In this document: positions 14,166-20,859 of the stretch, piece by piece
Layout: each line of letters opens with the position of its first letter
Numbering within the stretch: the stretch's first letter is position 1
Origin: Pseudescherichia sp039594205
GTDB lineage: Bacteria; Pseudomonadota; Gammaproteobacteria; Enterobacterales; Enterobacteriaceae
Reading direction: 5' to 3'
Assembly (NCBI GenBank): GCA_039594205.1
Contig: JBCNNW010000078.1
Coordinates: forward strand, 1-21,187
DNA: 21,187 nucleotides
Translations under genes and position numbers: made by a program
The notes under the pieces: generated by a model
What the model was told of the DNA's origin: nothing
The model's database searches: none
Seen by the model: the letters and a program-made list of their open reading frames with translations, nothing else

Positions 14166-14624
14166 ATGGGTCTTTTCAATTTTGTAAAAGAAGCAGGTGA
14201 GAAACTGTGGGATGCCGTTTCCGGGCATGACGATAAGGAAGAGCAGGCGAAGAAGGTGCAGGAGCATCTGAGCAAAACCGGTATCCCGGATGCGGATAAG
14301 GTGAACGTGCAGGTTGCCGACGGTCAGGCTACGGTCACAGGCGAAGGCCTGAGCCAGGAAGCGAAAGAGAAGATTCTGGTGGCGGTCGGTAACATCTCCG
14401 GTATCGCCAGCGTTGCTGATAACGTGAAGGCCGCGCCCGCCGCAGACACCACTGCCAAAGAGAGCCAGTTCTATACGGTTAAAGCCGGTGACACCCTGAG
14501 CGCTATCTCCAAACAGGTGTACGGCGACGCTAACCAGTACAACAAAATCTTTGAAGCGAATAAACCGATGCTGAAAAGCCCGGAAAAAATCTATCCGGGC
14601 CAGGTGCTGCGTATTCCGCAGTAA
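14166..14624 (+). CDS. kbp: Potassium-binding protein Kbp (YgaU), BON and LysM domains
   Basis: A 152-residue protein (E. coli Kbp/YgaU 149) with a short start MGLFNFVKEAGEKLWDAV, a BON domain (about 25-92, KVNVQVADGQATVTGEGLSQEA) and a C-terminal LysM domain (about 100-150, FYTVKAGDTLSAISKQVYGDANQYNKIFEANKP...YPGQVLRIP). There is no signal peptide, and E. coli Kbp is a cytoplasmic K+ sensor needed for normal growth at high potassium. Start codon ATG with AAGGAG six bases upstream. In E. coli K-12 the gene lies far away near the gab genes. Here it follows fliE by 91 bases with its own promoter-like signal. A REP pair follows it. Confidence 0.94.
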   Translation: MGLFNFVKEAGEKLWDAVSGHDDKEEQAKKVQEHLSKTGIPDADKVNVQVADGQATVTGEGLSQEAKEKILVAVGNISGIASVADNVKAAPAADTTAKESQFYTVKAGDTLSAISKQVYGDANQYNKIFEANKPMLKSPEKIYPGQVLRIPQ

Positions 14625-14652
14625 TCAGCTAGTGGTTCTGTAGATGATATTC

Positions 14653-14682
14653 GCCGGGTGGCGCTGCGCTTACCCGGCCTAT
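14653..14682 (+). repeat. REP element (BIME, first unit)
   Basis: GCCGGGTGGCGCTGCGCTTA followed by CCCGGCCTA is the classical enterobacterial REP (palindromic unit) pattern, with the arms GCCGGGT and ACCCGGC. It sits just past kbp, between the convergent kbp and yedF genes. Confidence 0.85.
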
Positions 14683-14705
14683 AAAAACCGCATAATTCAC
14701 GAGCC

Positions 14706-14737
14706 GTAGGCCGGGCCAGGCGAAGCCGCCGCCCGGC
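14706..14737 (-). repeat. REP element (BIME, second, inverted unit)
   Basis: Starts with GTAGGCCGGGC and ends with GCCGCCCGGC, an inverted copy of the first unit 24 bases away. The two together form a BIME. Such pairs lie in 3' regions, can fold in mRNA to protect or end transcripts, and can bind DNA gyrase or integration host factor. Roles here are inferred from the family. Confidence 0.82.
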
Positions 14738-14744
14738 AAATTCT

Positions 14745-14978
14745 CTACTTCTGGATTAAATAACGAATCGTTGGTCCATCCTGCTGGATATCCAGCACGG
14801 TATAGCCGTGATTGCGCGCATCGAGCGGAATGTTATTAATGGATTGCGGACAGTCGCTCACCACCTCCAGAATCTCACCCTTATTCAACTGCGGCATCGC
14901 CTCCAGCGTGGCGACGGCAGGGTAGGGGCAAGGCTCGCCCACCATATCAAGTCGATAGTCCGGGATTATCGTTTTCAT
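14745..14978 (-). CDS. yedF: TusA-family sulfur/selenium carrier-like protein YedF
   Basis: A 77-residue protein, the normal YedF length, of the TusA/SirA family. The CPxP motif of the family is CPYP at residues 17-20, with C17 the likely chalcogen-binding cysteine. The family relays sulfur (TusA), while YedF is thought to act in selenium metabolism because it is found with yedE. Its ATG overlaps the yedE stop by four bases (ATGA), so the two are one operon, yedE then yedF. Biochemical role remains inference. Confidence 0.93.
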   Translation of the reverse strand: MKTIIPDYRLDMVGEPCPYPAVATLEAMPQLNKGEILEVVSDCPQSINNIPLDARNHGYTVLDIQQDGPTIRYLIQK

Positions 14979-16180
14979 ACCGCTTCCTTAACCGCCAGGG
15001 TGGCGGCGCGCTTAAAGAAATGTTTCTCCCAGGCCACGACGAGCAGCAGAGCGGCCAGCAGCAGGCCGTAGGTGACCAGCAGCCCCCCGAGCGGCCCGAA
15101 GGTGGTCAGCAGATTGACCTTATCCCAGCGGGTGGCCAGCGACGGGGCCAGATCGTCCCAGAAGTAAGCCAGCAGCGTCGAGCCGATGACATTTCCGAGA
15201 CCCACCCACCAGTAGTGCACCTGGCCCTCTACGGCGCGGTACATCCAGCCCGTCTCGCACCCGCCTGCCAGCACAATGCCAAAGCCGAACAGCAGGCCGC
15301 CAATCACGGCGTTGGGGCCAGCCCACATGATTTTGGCTTCGACACCCAGCTGAACGTAGCTGAAAATCCCGATGGCGCTCACCGCCATGCCGAGGATAAT
15401 AGCCTTTGCCATATGGGTGCGGCCGGTGATCCACATATCACGGAAGGCAGAGGTAAAGCAGATCTGTGCTCGCTCAATCAGCAGGCCAAAGCCGACGCCA
15501 AACAGCATGGCGAGGCCGAGTTTGGGCTGGTTCATCGCCGTCAGCAGCGCCCAGCCCAGCATGCCCACAAATACCAGCATGCCGAGGCGAAAGCGACGGC
15601 GTGCCCGGTCAGGCTGCTGCGTCAGCGGCGAGGCGGCAGAGACCTTCTGCATTTTTACCGGGATGCGGAAAAGCGGCAGTAGGGTAACGCGCGCGCCAAA
15701 CCAGCTGCCGACCGCCGTGGCCAGGGCAAAAAACCAGGCATGAAGCGAAAACTGCGGAATACCGGTAAAAAATGCGGCCAGGTTACAGCCCATCGCCAGG
15801 CGTGCGCCGAATCCAGCTATGATGCCGCCGACAATGGCTTGAAAAATACGGATCCGGCTGCGGGGCATACGTAGTTTGACATTATTGGCCCACAGCGCGG
15901 CAGCGAAACAGCCGCCAAACATGCCGATAATCATCATGCCATCAATGCGGGTCAGCGGCGTACCCTCCAGATGGATAAGCTTGTAGTAACCCCAGGTTTC
16001 CGCATGGACGCCCATCAGCTGTAAAAGCTGACCGCCCCAGCGGGTAAATTCCCCGGTAACGGCCCAGAAGGTGCCGGTGATACCAAAATAGTAGGTTGAG
16101 AGAATGCCAGCGGCGATAACGGCGGGCAGGGGTGCCCAAAAGGTAATCAGCCAGCGCTGTTTGAAGTGTTGCCAGGACAT
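14975..16180 (-). CDS. yedE: Putative selenium transporter YedE (YeeE/YedE family)
   Basis: A 401-residue polytopic inner-membrane protein with about ten hydrophobic segments and two YeeE/YedE repeats. Typical cysteine motifs are GCNLAAF (C132) and GGCETGW (C308), with C241 in RAQICFTSAF. In the related thiosulfate importer, such cysteines hand the substrate along the channel. Comparative genomics links YedE with selenium genes, hence the name selenium transporter, and direct transport evidence is limited. It starts at ATG 16178-16180, divergent from yedD, and overlaps yedF by four bases. C17 of YedF could accept the chalcogen from it. Confidence 0.93.
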   Translation of the reverse strand: MSWQHFKQRWLITFWAPLPAVIAAGILSTYYFGITGTFWAVTGEFTRWGGQLLQLMGVHAETWGYYKLIHLEGTPLTRIDGMMIIGMFGGCFAAALWANNVKLRMPRSRIRIFQAIVGGIIAGFGARLAMGCNLAAFFTGIPQFSLHAWFFALATAVGSWFGARVTLLPLFRIPVKMQKVSAASPLTQQPDRARRRFRLGMLVFVGMLGWALLTAMNQPKLGLAMLFGVGFGLLIERAQICFTSAFRDMWITGRTHMAKAIILGMAVSAIGIFSYVQLGVEAKIMWAGPNAVIGGLLFGFGIVLAGGCETGWMYRAVEGQVHYWWVGLGNVIGSTLLAYFWDDLAPSLATRWDKVNLLTTFGPLGGLLVTYGLLLAALLLVVAWEKHFFKRAATLAVKEAV

Positions 16181-16369
16181 GGTAATAGCCTCTGAACTCA
16201 GAAGGTTTAGCAGATAAAGCGGAACCGCGATCCTACACGGAATGGAGCGTTTTCCCAGCGCTAAATGGCATTTATACGGTGCAGATCAAGTAAAGTGTTT
16301 AAGGTAATTGCTGGCAGGCGTAGCGCTTTAATGCCAGAATAATTTTTTTCTTCGCGCGCAGGACATTAG

Positions 16370-16783
16370 ATGAAAAAAGTAGCGATTTTTAGCGCATTGC
16401 TGGCGCTAACGGGATGTGCACAGATTGATAACTATAACGAGGTGGTCAAACACCCCGCGCCAGCGGGTCTGGCCGGGTACTGGCAATCCGCCGGGCCGCA
16501 GAGCGAGCTGGTAAGTCCGGAAGCGATAGCCAGCCTGGTGGTGACTCCCGCAGGGGATACGCTGGACTGCCGCCAGTGGCAGCGGGTAATTGCCCTGCCT
16601 GGCAAGCTGACGCTGCGCGGGGACGATCTCTATAACGTGACGCAGAAGGTCGAAGTGTACTCCGTAGAGCAAGAGGGTGCCCTACTGGAGTATGCGGGCA
16701 TGACGTTAAAACGGGTGGATCGCCCAACCGCCGAGTGTGCTGAGGTATTGGCGAAAAGCCCGCTACCGACGCCGCTGCCGTAA
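16370..16783 (+). CDS. yedD: Lipoprotein YedD
   Basis: A 137-residue protein matching E. coli YedD in length and sequence (DTLDCRQWQRVIALPGKLTL and the ending PLPTPLP). The N-terminus is a lipoprotein signal, MKKVAIFSALLALTGC, with lipobox LTGC and the modified cysteine C16. The next residue is Ala, so it should go to the outer membrane. Two further cysteines, in DTLDCRQW and PTAECAEV, may form a disulfide. The function is unknown. It is divergent from yedE across 189 bp, and convergent with amyA across a strong hairpin. Confidence 0.93.
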   Translation: MKKVAIFSALLALTGCAQIDNYNEVVKHPAPAGLAGYWQSAGPQSELVSPEAIASLVVTPAGDTLDCRQWQRVIALPGKLTLRGDDLYNVTQKVEVYSVEQEGALLEYAGMTLKRVDRPTAECAEVLAKSPLPTPLP

Positions 16784-16790
16784 AGCAGTA

Positions 16791-16818
16791 ACGCTGAGTG
16801 AGGCCTCTCACTCAGCGT
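16791..16818. terminator. Hairpin between convergent yedD and amyA
   Basis: A perfect 12-bp inverted repeat, ACGCTGAGTGAG and CTCACTCAGCGT, has a GCCT loop and fills most of the 41-bp gap between the two stop codons. It is placed to serve as a shared terminator for both genes. Neither side has a good T run, so it may instead protect mRNA 3' ends. Confidence 0.55.
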
Positions 16819-16824
16819 ATTCAG

Positions 16825-18312
16825 TTACAGTACTTCCTCCAGAACCCACACGCTGACGCTGCCGCCGTTGCAGGTGAAGGTACCCGTACCCTTTTCGTCG
16901 GTACTGACGGTCTCCTCACGGTTGCCAAGGTAGTCGCGCCACATCTTATTGCCGTAATTTTCCCCTAGCTCCAGCGTCTTTTCACCGTCGTCGCCGTTAG
17001 AGAGCACCACGACACAGCCGGGATCCTCTTCGGTTCCGCTCCGGCTAAAGGCGATGCAGTTCGGATGATCGAACCACAGGGTCTGTACGCCGTGGGCAAA
17101 GCGCTGACGGGCCAGGATCAGCTGGTCGAGCTGTTCGATGATTGGCATGTCGATGTGGTAGGTTTCGCCATCGCCACCGGTATCGTCATAGCTTGCACCA
17201 TACAGATCCGGATAGAACACCGACGGCACACCGTTTTCGCGCAGCAGGATCAGCGCGTAGGCCAGCGGCTTAAACCAGGCTTCAACAGGTGCTTCCAGCG
17301 CCTGCAGCGGCTGGGTATCATGGTTGGTGACAAGGGTGACGGCATGGAAAGGATCGGCTTCCACCAGCGTGCCGGTGAAAATCTGGCTCATGTCGTAGTC
17401 GCGGCCCTGCAACGATGCCTGATGGAAATTCATCTGCAGCGGGGCATCGAACAGCATCGTATTGCCATCCACCTGGTCGATATACTGCTGCAACCGGCCC
17501 ACTTCATGGGACCAGTATTCGGCGACGATGAACAGCGGCTTCGGCGCTACCTCCTGCACGTGGCTGATCCACTCTTTGTAGAACCAGGCCGGGATATGCT
17601 TCACAGCGTCAAGACGGAAGCCGTCGCACTGGGTCTGCTCCATCACCCAGCGCGCCCAGAACTTGATCTCTTCCGTGACCGCCCGGTTGCGGAAGTCGAT
17701 ATTGGATCCCATCAGATAGTCAAAGTTGCCCAGCTCTTCGTCAACCTGATCGTTCCAGCCCTCGCCGGTGTAATCATTAACGATTTTAAATATGCCGTCC
17801 TCATCGGGATTTTCGATATGGTCGACGCCGCTAAAGCACTTGTGGTCCCAGACAAACTTCGAATATTTTCCCTCACGGGCGGGGAAGGTGTAGCGCGTCC
17901 AGGCCTCGCACGCGATCTCTTCATCATCGATCTGATTGCGATCGTGTTCGTTTACCCGATTAACACAGATTGCCTCTTTTTCATCGGCCCCCATCTTATG
18001 GTTGACCACGACGTCGAGCAGGACGGCGATGCCGTTCTCCTTCAGCGCGCCGATAGCCGCCAGCAGTTGGGCTTTATCGCCATATTTGGTGGCAACGGTC
18101 CCTTTTTGATCGAACTCGCCCAGATCGAAGAGATCGTAGGTGTCATAGCCGACCGAGTATCCTCCCGTTGCCGCTTTATAGGCAGGAGGCAACCAGACCA
18201 TGTTAATGCCAATATCATTGAAACCAGACGCCCGCTCGGCGACTTCCGGCCAGAGTTTACCGCCATCCGGATAGTACCAGTGAAAGCATTGCAATAGGGT
18301 TGGGTTTTTCAT
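16825..18312 (-). CDS. amyA: Cytoplasmic alpha-amylase AmyA
   Basis: A 495-residue GH13 alpha-amylase (E. coli AmyA 495) without a signal peptide, so it acts inside the cell on maltodextrins or glycogen. All four GH13 regions are visible: DVVVNH (100-105), GFRLDAVKH (231-239, nucleophile D235), FIVAEYWS (261-268, acid/base E265) and VTNHDTQ (328-334, D332). The start is ATG 18310-18312 with GGAG upstream. It lies downstream of fliT but is separated from it by a 101-bp gap with a terminator-like hairpin, so it is probably its own unit. Its neighbourhood with yedD and fliT is the standard enterobacterial one and does not imply a flagellar job. Confidence 0.97.
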   Translation of the reverse strand: MKNPTLLQCFHWYYPDGGKLWPEVAERASGFNDIGINMVWLPPAYKAATGGYSVGYDTYDLFDLGEFDQKGTVATKYGDKAQLLAAIGALKENGIAVLLDVVVNHKMGADEKEAICVNRVNEHDRNQIDDEEIACEAWTRYTFPAREGKYSKFVWDHKCFSGVDHIENPDEDGIFKIVNDYTGEGWNDQVDEELGNFDYLMGSNIDFRNRAVTEEIKFWARWVMEQTQCDGFRLDAVKHIPAWFYKEWISHVQEVAPKPLFIVAEYWSHEVGRLQQYIDQVDGNTMLFDAPLQMNFHQASLQGRDYDMSQIFTGTLVEADPFHAVTLVTNHDTQPLQALEAPVEAWFKPLAYALILLRENGVPSVFYPDLYGASYDDTGGDGETYHIDMPIIEQLDQLILARQRFAHGVQTLWFDHPNCIAFSRSGTEEDPGCVVVLSNGDDGEKTLELGENYGNKMWRDYLGNREETVSTDEKGTGTFTCNGGSVSVWVLEEVL

Positions 18313-18364
18313 CGACCATGCTCCAGAGTAAGGAACTTGAAGTATGGATGATATTTAGAAAACG

Positions 18365-18399
18365 AAGCGGGTGAGAGCGTTAAAATAGTTCACCCGCTT
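18365..18399 (-). terminator. Probable terminator of the fliDST operon
   Basis: AAGCGGGTGA and TCACCCGCTT form a perfect 10-bp stem with a 15-base loop in the gap after fliT. On the minus strand it is followed by CGTTTTC, a moderate T run. This supports a transcript end between fliT and amyA. Confidence 0.6.
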
Positions 18400-18413
18400 A
18401 CAGGTCGCAGCGT

Positions 18414-18773
18414 TCACAGCTCGCTTGGGAAAAGGATATTACCAGAGAGACGTCCATAGGTTGAGTTCAGGTTCTGTTGGCGGGACGTTTGCCCCACTAA
18501 GGTGCGTAATTCATCCATGCGCTGGTGCAGCAGCGTTTTAAGCTCAACTTCGTTATCGAGGATCTGTTTTAACAGCGGGCGGAGCCGCCCCTGAATGGCA
18601 GGGGCAGTATCTGCGGTATCCTGGAGCTGGGTCAGCTTCTCCACTGCGGTGATATAGCTCAGCTCATGCTGGATAAGCTCATCCCAGCGCCCCTCTTTAG
18701 CGAGGTTAAGCATCATGTTGCTGGTCAGCAGCAGCTGCTGATAGTGTTGGAGTAACCCGAAATCGGCATCCAT
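18414..18773 (-). CDS. fliT: Flagellar chaperone FliT
   Basis: A 119-residue mainly helical protein (E. coli 121). It matches the family in LLLTSNMMLNLAKEGRWDELI and in LKTLLHQRMDELRTLVGQ. FliT is the export chaperone of the cap protein FliD, and when free it binds FlhD4C2 and lowers class 2 gene expression, so it gives feedback on the operons in this window. Its start codon shares one base with the fliS stop (TAATG). Last gene of fliDST. Confidence 0.92.
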   Translation of the reverse strand: MDADFGLLQHYQQLLLTSNMMLNLAKEGRWDELIQHELSYITAVEKLTQLQDTADTAPAIQGRLRPLLKQILDNEVELKTLLHQRMDELRTLVGQTSRQQNLNSTYGRLSGNILFPSEL

Positions 18774-19183
18774 TAGTAGGTGTCCCGCGCATTTTGATTA
18801 TTAGGGCCTATCTCCTTCCAGGCATCTGCAATATTGGTCAGCAGGTTCGTGACCTCATCAATGGCAGCAAGATCATTGTGCAGATTGGCCTGGAGAAGAC
18901 GCCGTGTCATATAGTCATAAAGACTGTCGAGGTTTGACGCAAGGTCACCACCGACGTCGTGGTTCAACCCGGCGCGTAAGCCGTTGGTGATAATGTTGAT
19001 GGCTTTTGACAACGCCTGTCCTTTACCGGGGATGTCTCCCTGATCGATCAGGATGGCCGCTTTTTTCATGGCGCTTAACGCGCCATCAAACAGCAGCACC
19101 ACCAGCTGATGTGGGCTGGCGCTCAGAACGGCGCTTTCAACGCCGACCTGGGCATAAGCCTGAATTCCCGATTTTGTATACAT
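18773..19183 (-). CDS. fliS: Flagellin-specific chaperone FliS
   Basis: A 136-residue protein, the same length as E. coli FliS. It has the family pattern GIQAYAQVGVESAVLSASPHQLV at the start and RRLLQANLHND plus ADAWKEI near the end. FliS binds the C-terminus of flagellin and keeps it unpolymerised until export. I start it at ATG 19181-19183 (MYTKSG), which matches E. coli (MYAAKG) and has GAGG six bases upstream. A frame beginning four codons earlier is less likely. It lies 22 bases after fliD and shares one base with fliT. Confidence 0.94.
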   Translation of the reverse strand: MYTKSGIQAYAQVGVESAVLSASPHQLVVLLFDGALSAMKKAAILIDQGDIPGKGQALSKAINIITNGLRAGLNHDVGGDLASNLDSLYDYMTRRLLQANLHNDLAAIDEVTNLLTNIADAWKEIGPNNQNARDTY

Positions 19184-19205
19184 GTCAAACCTCAACTCTG
19201 ATCCA

Positions 19206-20618
19206 TTAACTATTCATGGCATTAAACTGCTGGGTCAGGTAGCTACCTGTAGAGTCCAGCGAGGAAATAAGCGTACTGAGGCTGGTAAACTGCGCCTTGT
19301 AGCGGGCCATCGTCGCGGTGATCTGGTTATTCACCTGATCGTACTTCTCTGACAGCTGCTTCAGGCTCTTGTTAATACCATCGGTCGCGTTCTGCAGTGA
19401 GCCGTCGCTCGCCAGGATACTTTTCAGCAGGCTGCTGGACTGGGTTGCGAAGCCGGTGGTTTTACCGTCGCCAGAGAGGAAGCTCAGCACGTCGGTTGGG
19501 GATTCATTCAGCGCCTTGGTCAGCTTCGTGCTGTCGACCGTCAGCTTGCCGTTAAGATCCTGGGTGATGCCCATCTGCGACAGCGTTGAAATTGCCCCTG
19601 TGCCCTGGCTGGTAGAGAGCTGCGAGCGCAGGCGCGTCTGGATGTTGCGCAGCGTGCCGTCGCCGAGCAGATCGCCGTTCGAAGTGCTCTGGCTGGTGCT
19701 GCCCTGATCCACGGCGGTATATTTTGTCTGGTTGCCGATGGTGGTCTGCAGCGAGTTATAGGCGTCAACATAGGCCTGGATCGCCGCCGTCATCGGCTCG
19801 TTGTCTTTCACCACCGACAGCGTTTCCGGGCTGCCGACGTTAGTTTTAGTCAGCGAAAGAGTGACGCCTTCTGGTGCATCGGTAATGGTGTTGCTGCTGC
19901 GGGTGATGGTGATGTCATTGATTTTAACAATGGCATCTTTTGCTTGAACCTGCTGGGTCATCGCGCTATTGGCACCGTTGGCTGCGTCATAGCTGATGTA
20001 TTTGGCCAGCTCGCTGTCGTTAGTGCTGATAGTCATGGCATTCGCGACGCCGCTGTCGCGGGAGGTCAGCGACAGGTAGTAGCTATTATCATCCGCTTTA
20101 ATGATGCTGGCAGTGACGCTGCCCTGTTTGGCGTTGATTGCATCGCGAACGTCCGCAAGGCTGGTTTTATCGCTGGCGAGGGTCACCGTCATCGGATCTT
20201 TTTGACCCGGCTGAGTAATAGTGATTGTCCGTGAGCTCAGGCTACTGTCGCCCAGATCGGCATCTTTGCTGCTCGCCTTCGGGCTTAGCAGCGACTGCGA
20301 GGCTGCCAGCTGGCTAACTTCAACGGAGTAGGTCCCGGCGGTAGCGTTGTTGGCAAGCTTGGCGCTAAACGCGGTATTGGTGCTGGATACCTTGGCCGAA
20401 GCGATGGCCGACGTGTTTTTTAGCGCGTCAGCAGCCGTCTGCAGCTTGGTCAGCGCAGTCTGCACCACGCCCCAGGCGGTCAGTTTTGCCTTATAGGAGG
20501 TCTGTTGCTGGGTAATAGGCGTCAGCCGGGTTTGTTCCGCAGACTCCAGCCCATCATATAATGTGCTTAACGACGAACTCATGCTGGTGCCCGCACCGAG
20601 CGAACTTACTGTTGCCAT
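19206..20618 (-). CDS. fliD: Flagellar filament cap protein FliD (HAP2)
   Basis: A 470-residue protein (E. coli 468) that forms the pentameric cap on the filament tip and folds each arriving flagellin. The N-terminal helix region (SSLSTLYDGLESAEQTRLTPITQQQTSYKAKLTAWG) and C-terminal helix region (KSLKQLSEKYDQVNNQITATMARYKAQFTSLSTLISSLDS) are the conserved coiled-coil ends. The middle is a Ser/Thr-rich variable domain. The C-terminal part includes the FliT-binding helix. ATG at 20616-20618 with AAGGAT upstream. First gene of fliDST, divergent from fliC. Confidence 0.96.
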   Translation of the reverse strand: MATVSSLGAGTSMSSSLSTLYDGLESAEQTRLTPITQQQTSYKAKLTAWGVVQTALTKLQTAADALKNTSAIASAKVSSTNTAFSAKLANNATAGTYSVEVSQLAASQSLLSPKASSKDADLGDSSLSSRTITITQPGQKDPMTVTLASDKTSLADVRDAINAKQGSVTASIIKADDNSYYLSLTSRDSGVANAMTISTNDSELAKYISYDAANGANSAMTQQVQAKDAIVKINDITITRSSNTITDAPEGVTLSLTKTNVGSPETLSVVKDNEPMTAAIQAYVDAYNSLQTTIGNQTKYTAVDQGSTSQSTSNGDLLGDGTLRNIQTRLRSQLSTSQGTGAISTLSQMGITQDLNGKLTVDSTKLTKALNESPTDVLSFLSGDGKTTGFATQSSSLLKSILASDGSLQNATDGINKSLKQLSEKYDQVNNQITATMARYKAQFTSLSTLISSLDSTGSYLTQQFNAMNS

Positions 20619-20655
20619 AATAACATCCTTTCATTTGAGACAATCACTGGATGCT

Positions 20656-20682
20656 CTATCGGCAGCGACAGCGAAAAGATTA
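20656..20682 (-). promoter_or_regulatory. Sigma-28 (FliA) promoter of fliDST
   Basis: On the minus strand TAATCTTT (20675-20682) and GCCGATAG (20656-20663) are separated by 11 bases, close to the sigma-28 consensus TAAAGTTT-N11-GCCGATAA (6 of 8 and 7 of 8). The start would be near 20648, about 30 bases before fliD. The TAATCT within the -35 is also a candidate class 2 -10 (see the box at 20701-20744). Confidence 0.8.
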
Positions 20683-20700
20683 GTGTCTTTTACAAAAAAC

Positions 20701-20744
20701 AATGGCGGAATAAAGCGGAGAAAAACCAGGCAGTTTGCGCCTTT
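20701..20744. promoter_or_regulatory. Probable FlhD4C2 box between fliD and fliC
   Basis: The left half AATGGCGGAATAAAGCG (20701-20717) is close to AATGGC-N2/3-AAATAGCG. The right half GGCAGTTTGCGCCTTT (20729-20744) is weaker but keeps the TTT and GCC..TT parts. The spacer is 11 bases, as in the fliE-fliF box. Its centre is about 43 bp from the TAATCT in front of fliD. fliDST is known to be read from both class 2 and class 3 promoters in Salmonella. Confidence 0.55.
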
Positions 20745-20764
20745 AAAAAAGCGATCTTTTTTTC

Positions 20765-20791
20765 TAAAGGTTATTCGATGGCGGTCGATAA
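20765..20791 (+). promoter_or_regulatory. Sigma-28 (FliA) promoter of fliC
   Basis: TAAAGGTT (20765-20772), an 11-base spacer, and GTCGATAA (20784-20791) match the sigma-28 consensus TAAAGTTT-N11-GCCGATAA at 7 of 8 and 7 of 8 positions. The start would be near 20798, giving a leader of about 62 bases, the usual fliC leader length in E. coli. An A/T-rich near-palindrome lies immediately upstream and could serve as an UP-like element. Confidence 0.88.
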
Positions 20792-20859
20792 TCACATTGA
20801 CGGTGAGAAAGCCGTAGGCAGATGCCTGAATCTGATAACTTTTTCAAAGGAATTCCATC

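Noticed and set aside
17065..18297. 410-codon open frame on the + strand opposite amyA
   Set aside because: It is the antisense shadow of a well-conserved GH13 enzyme in GC-rich DNA; no ribosome site or recognisable domain.
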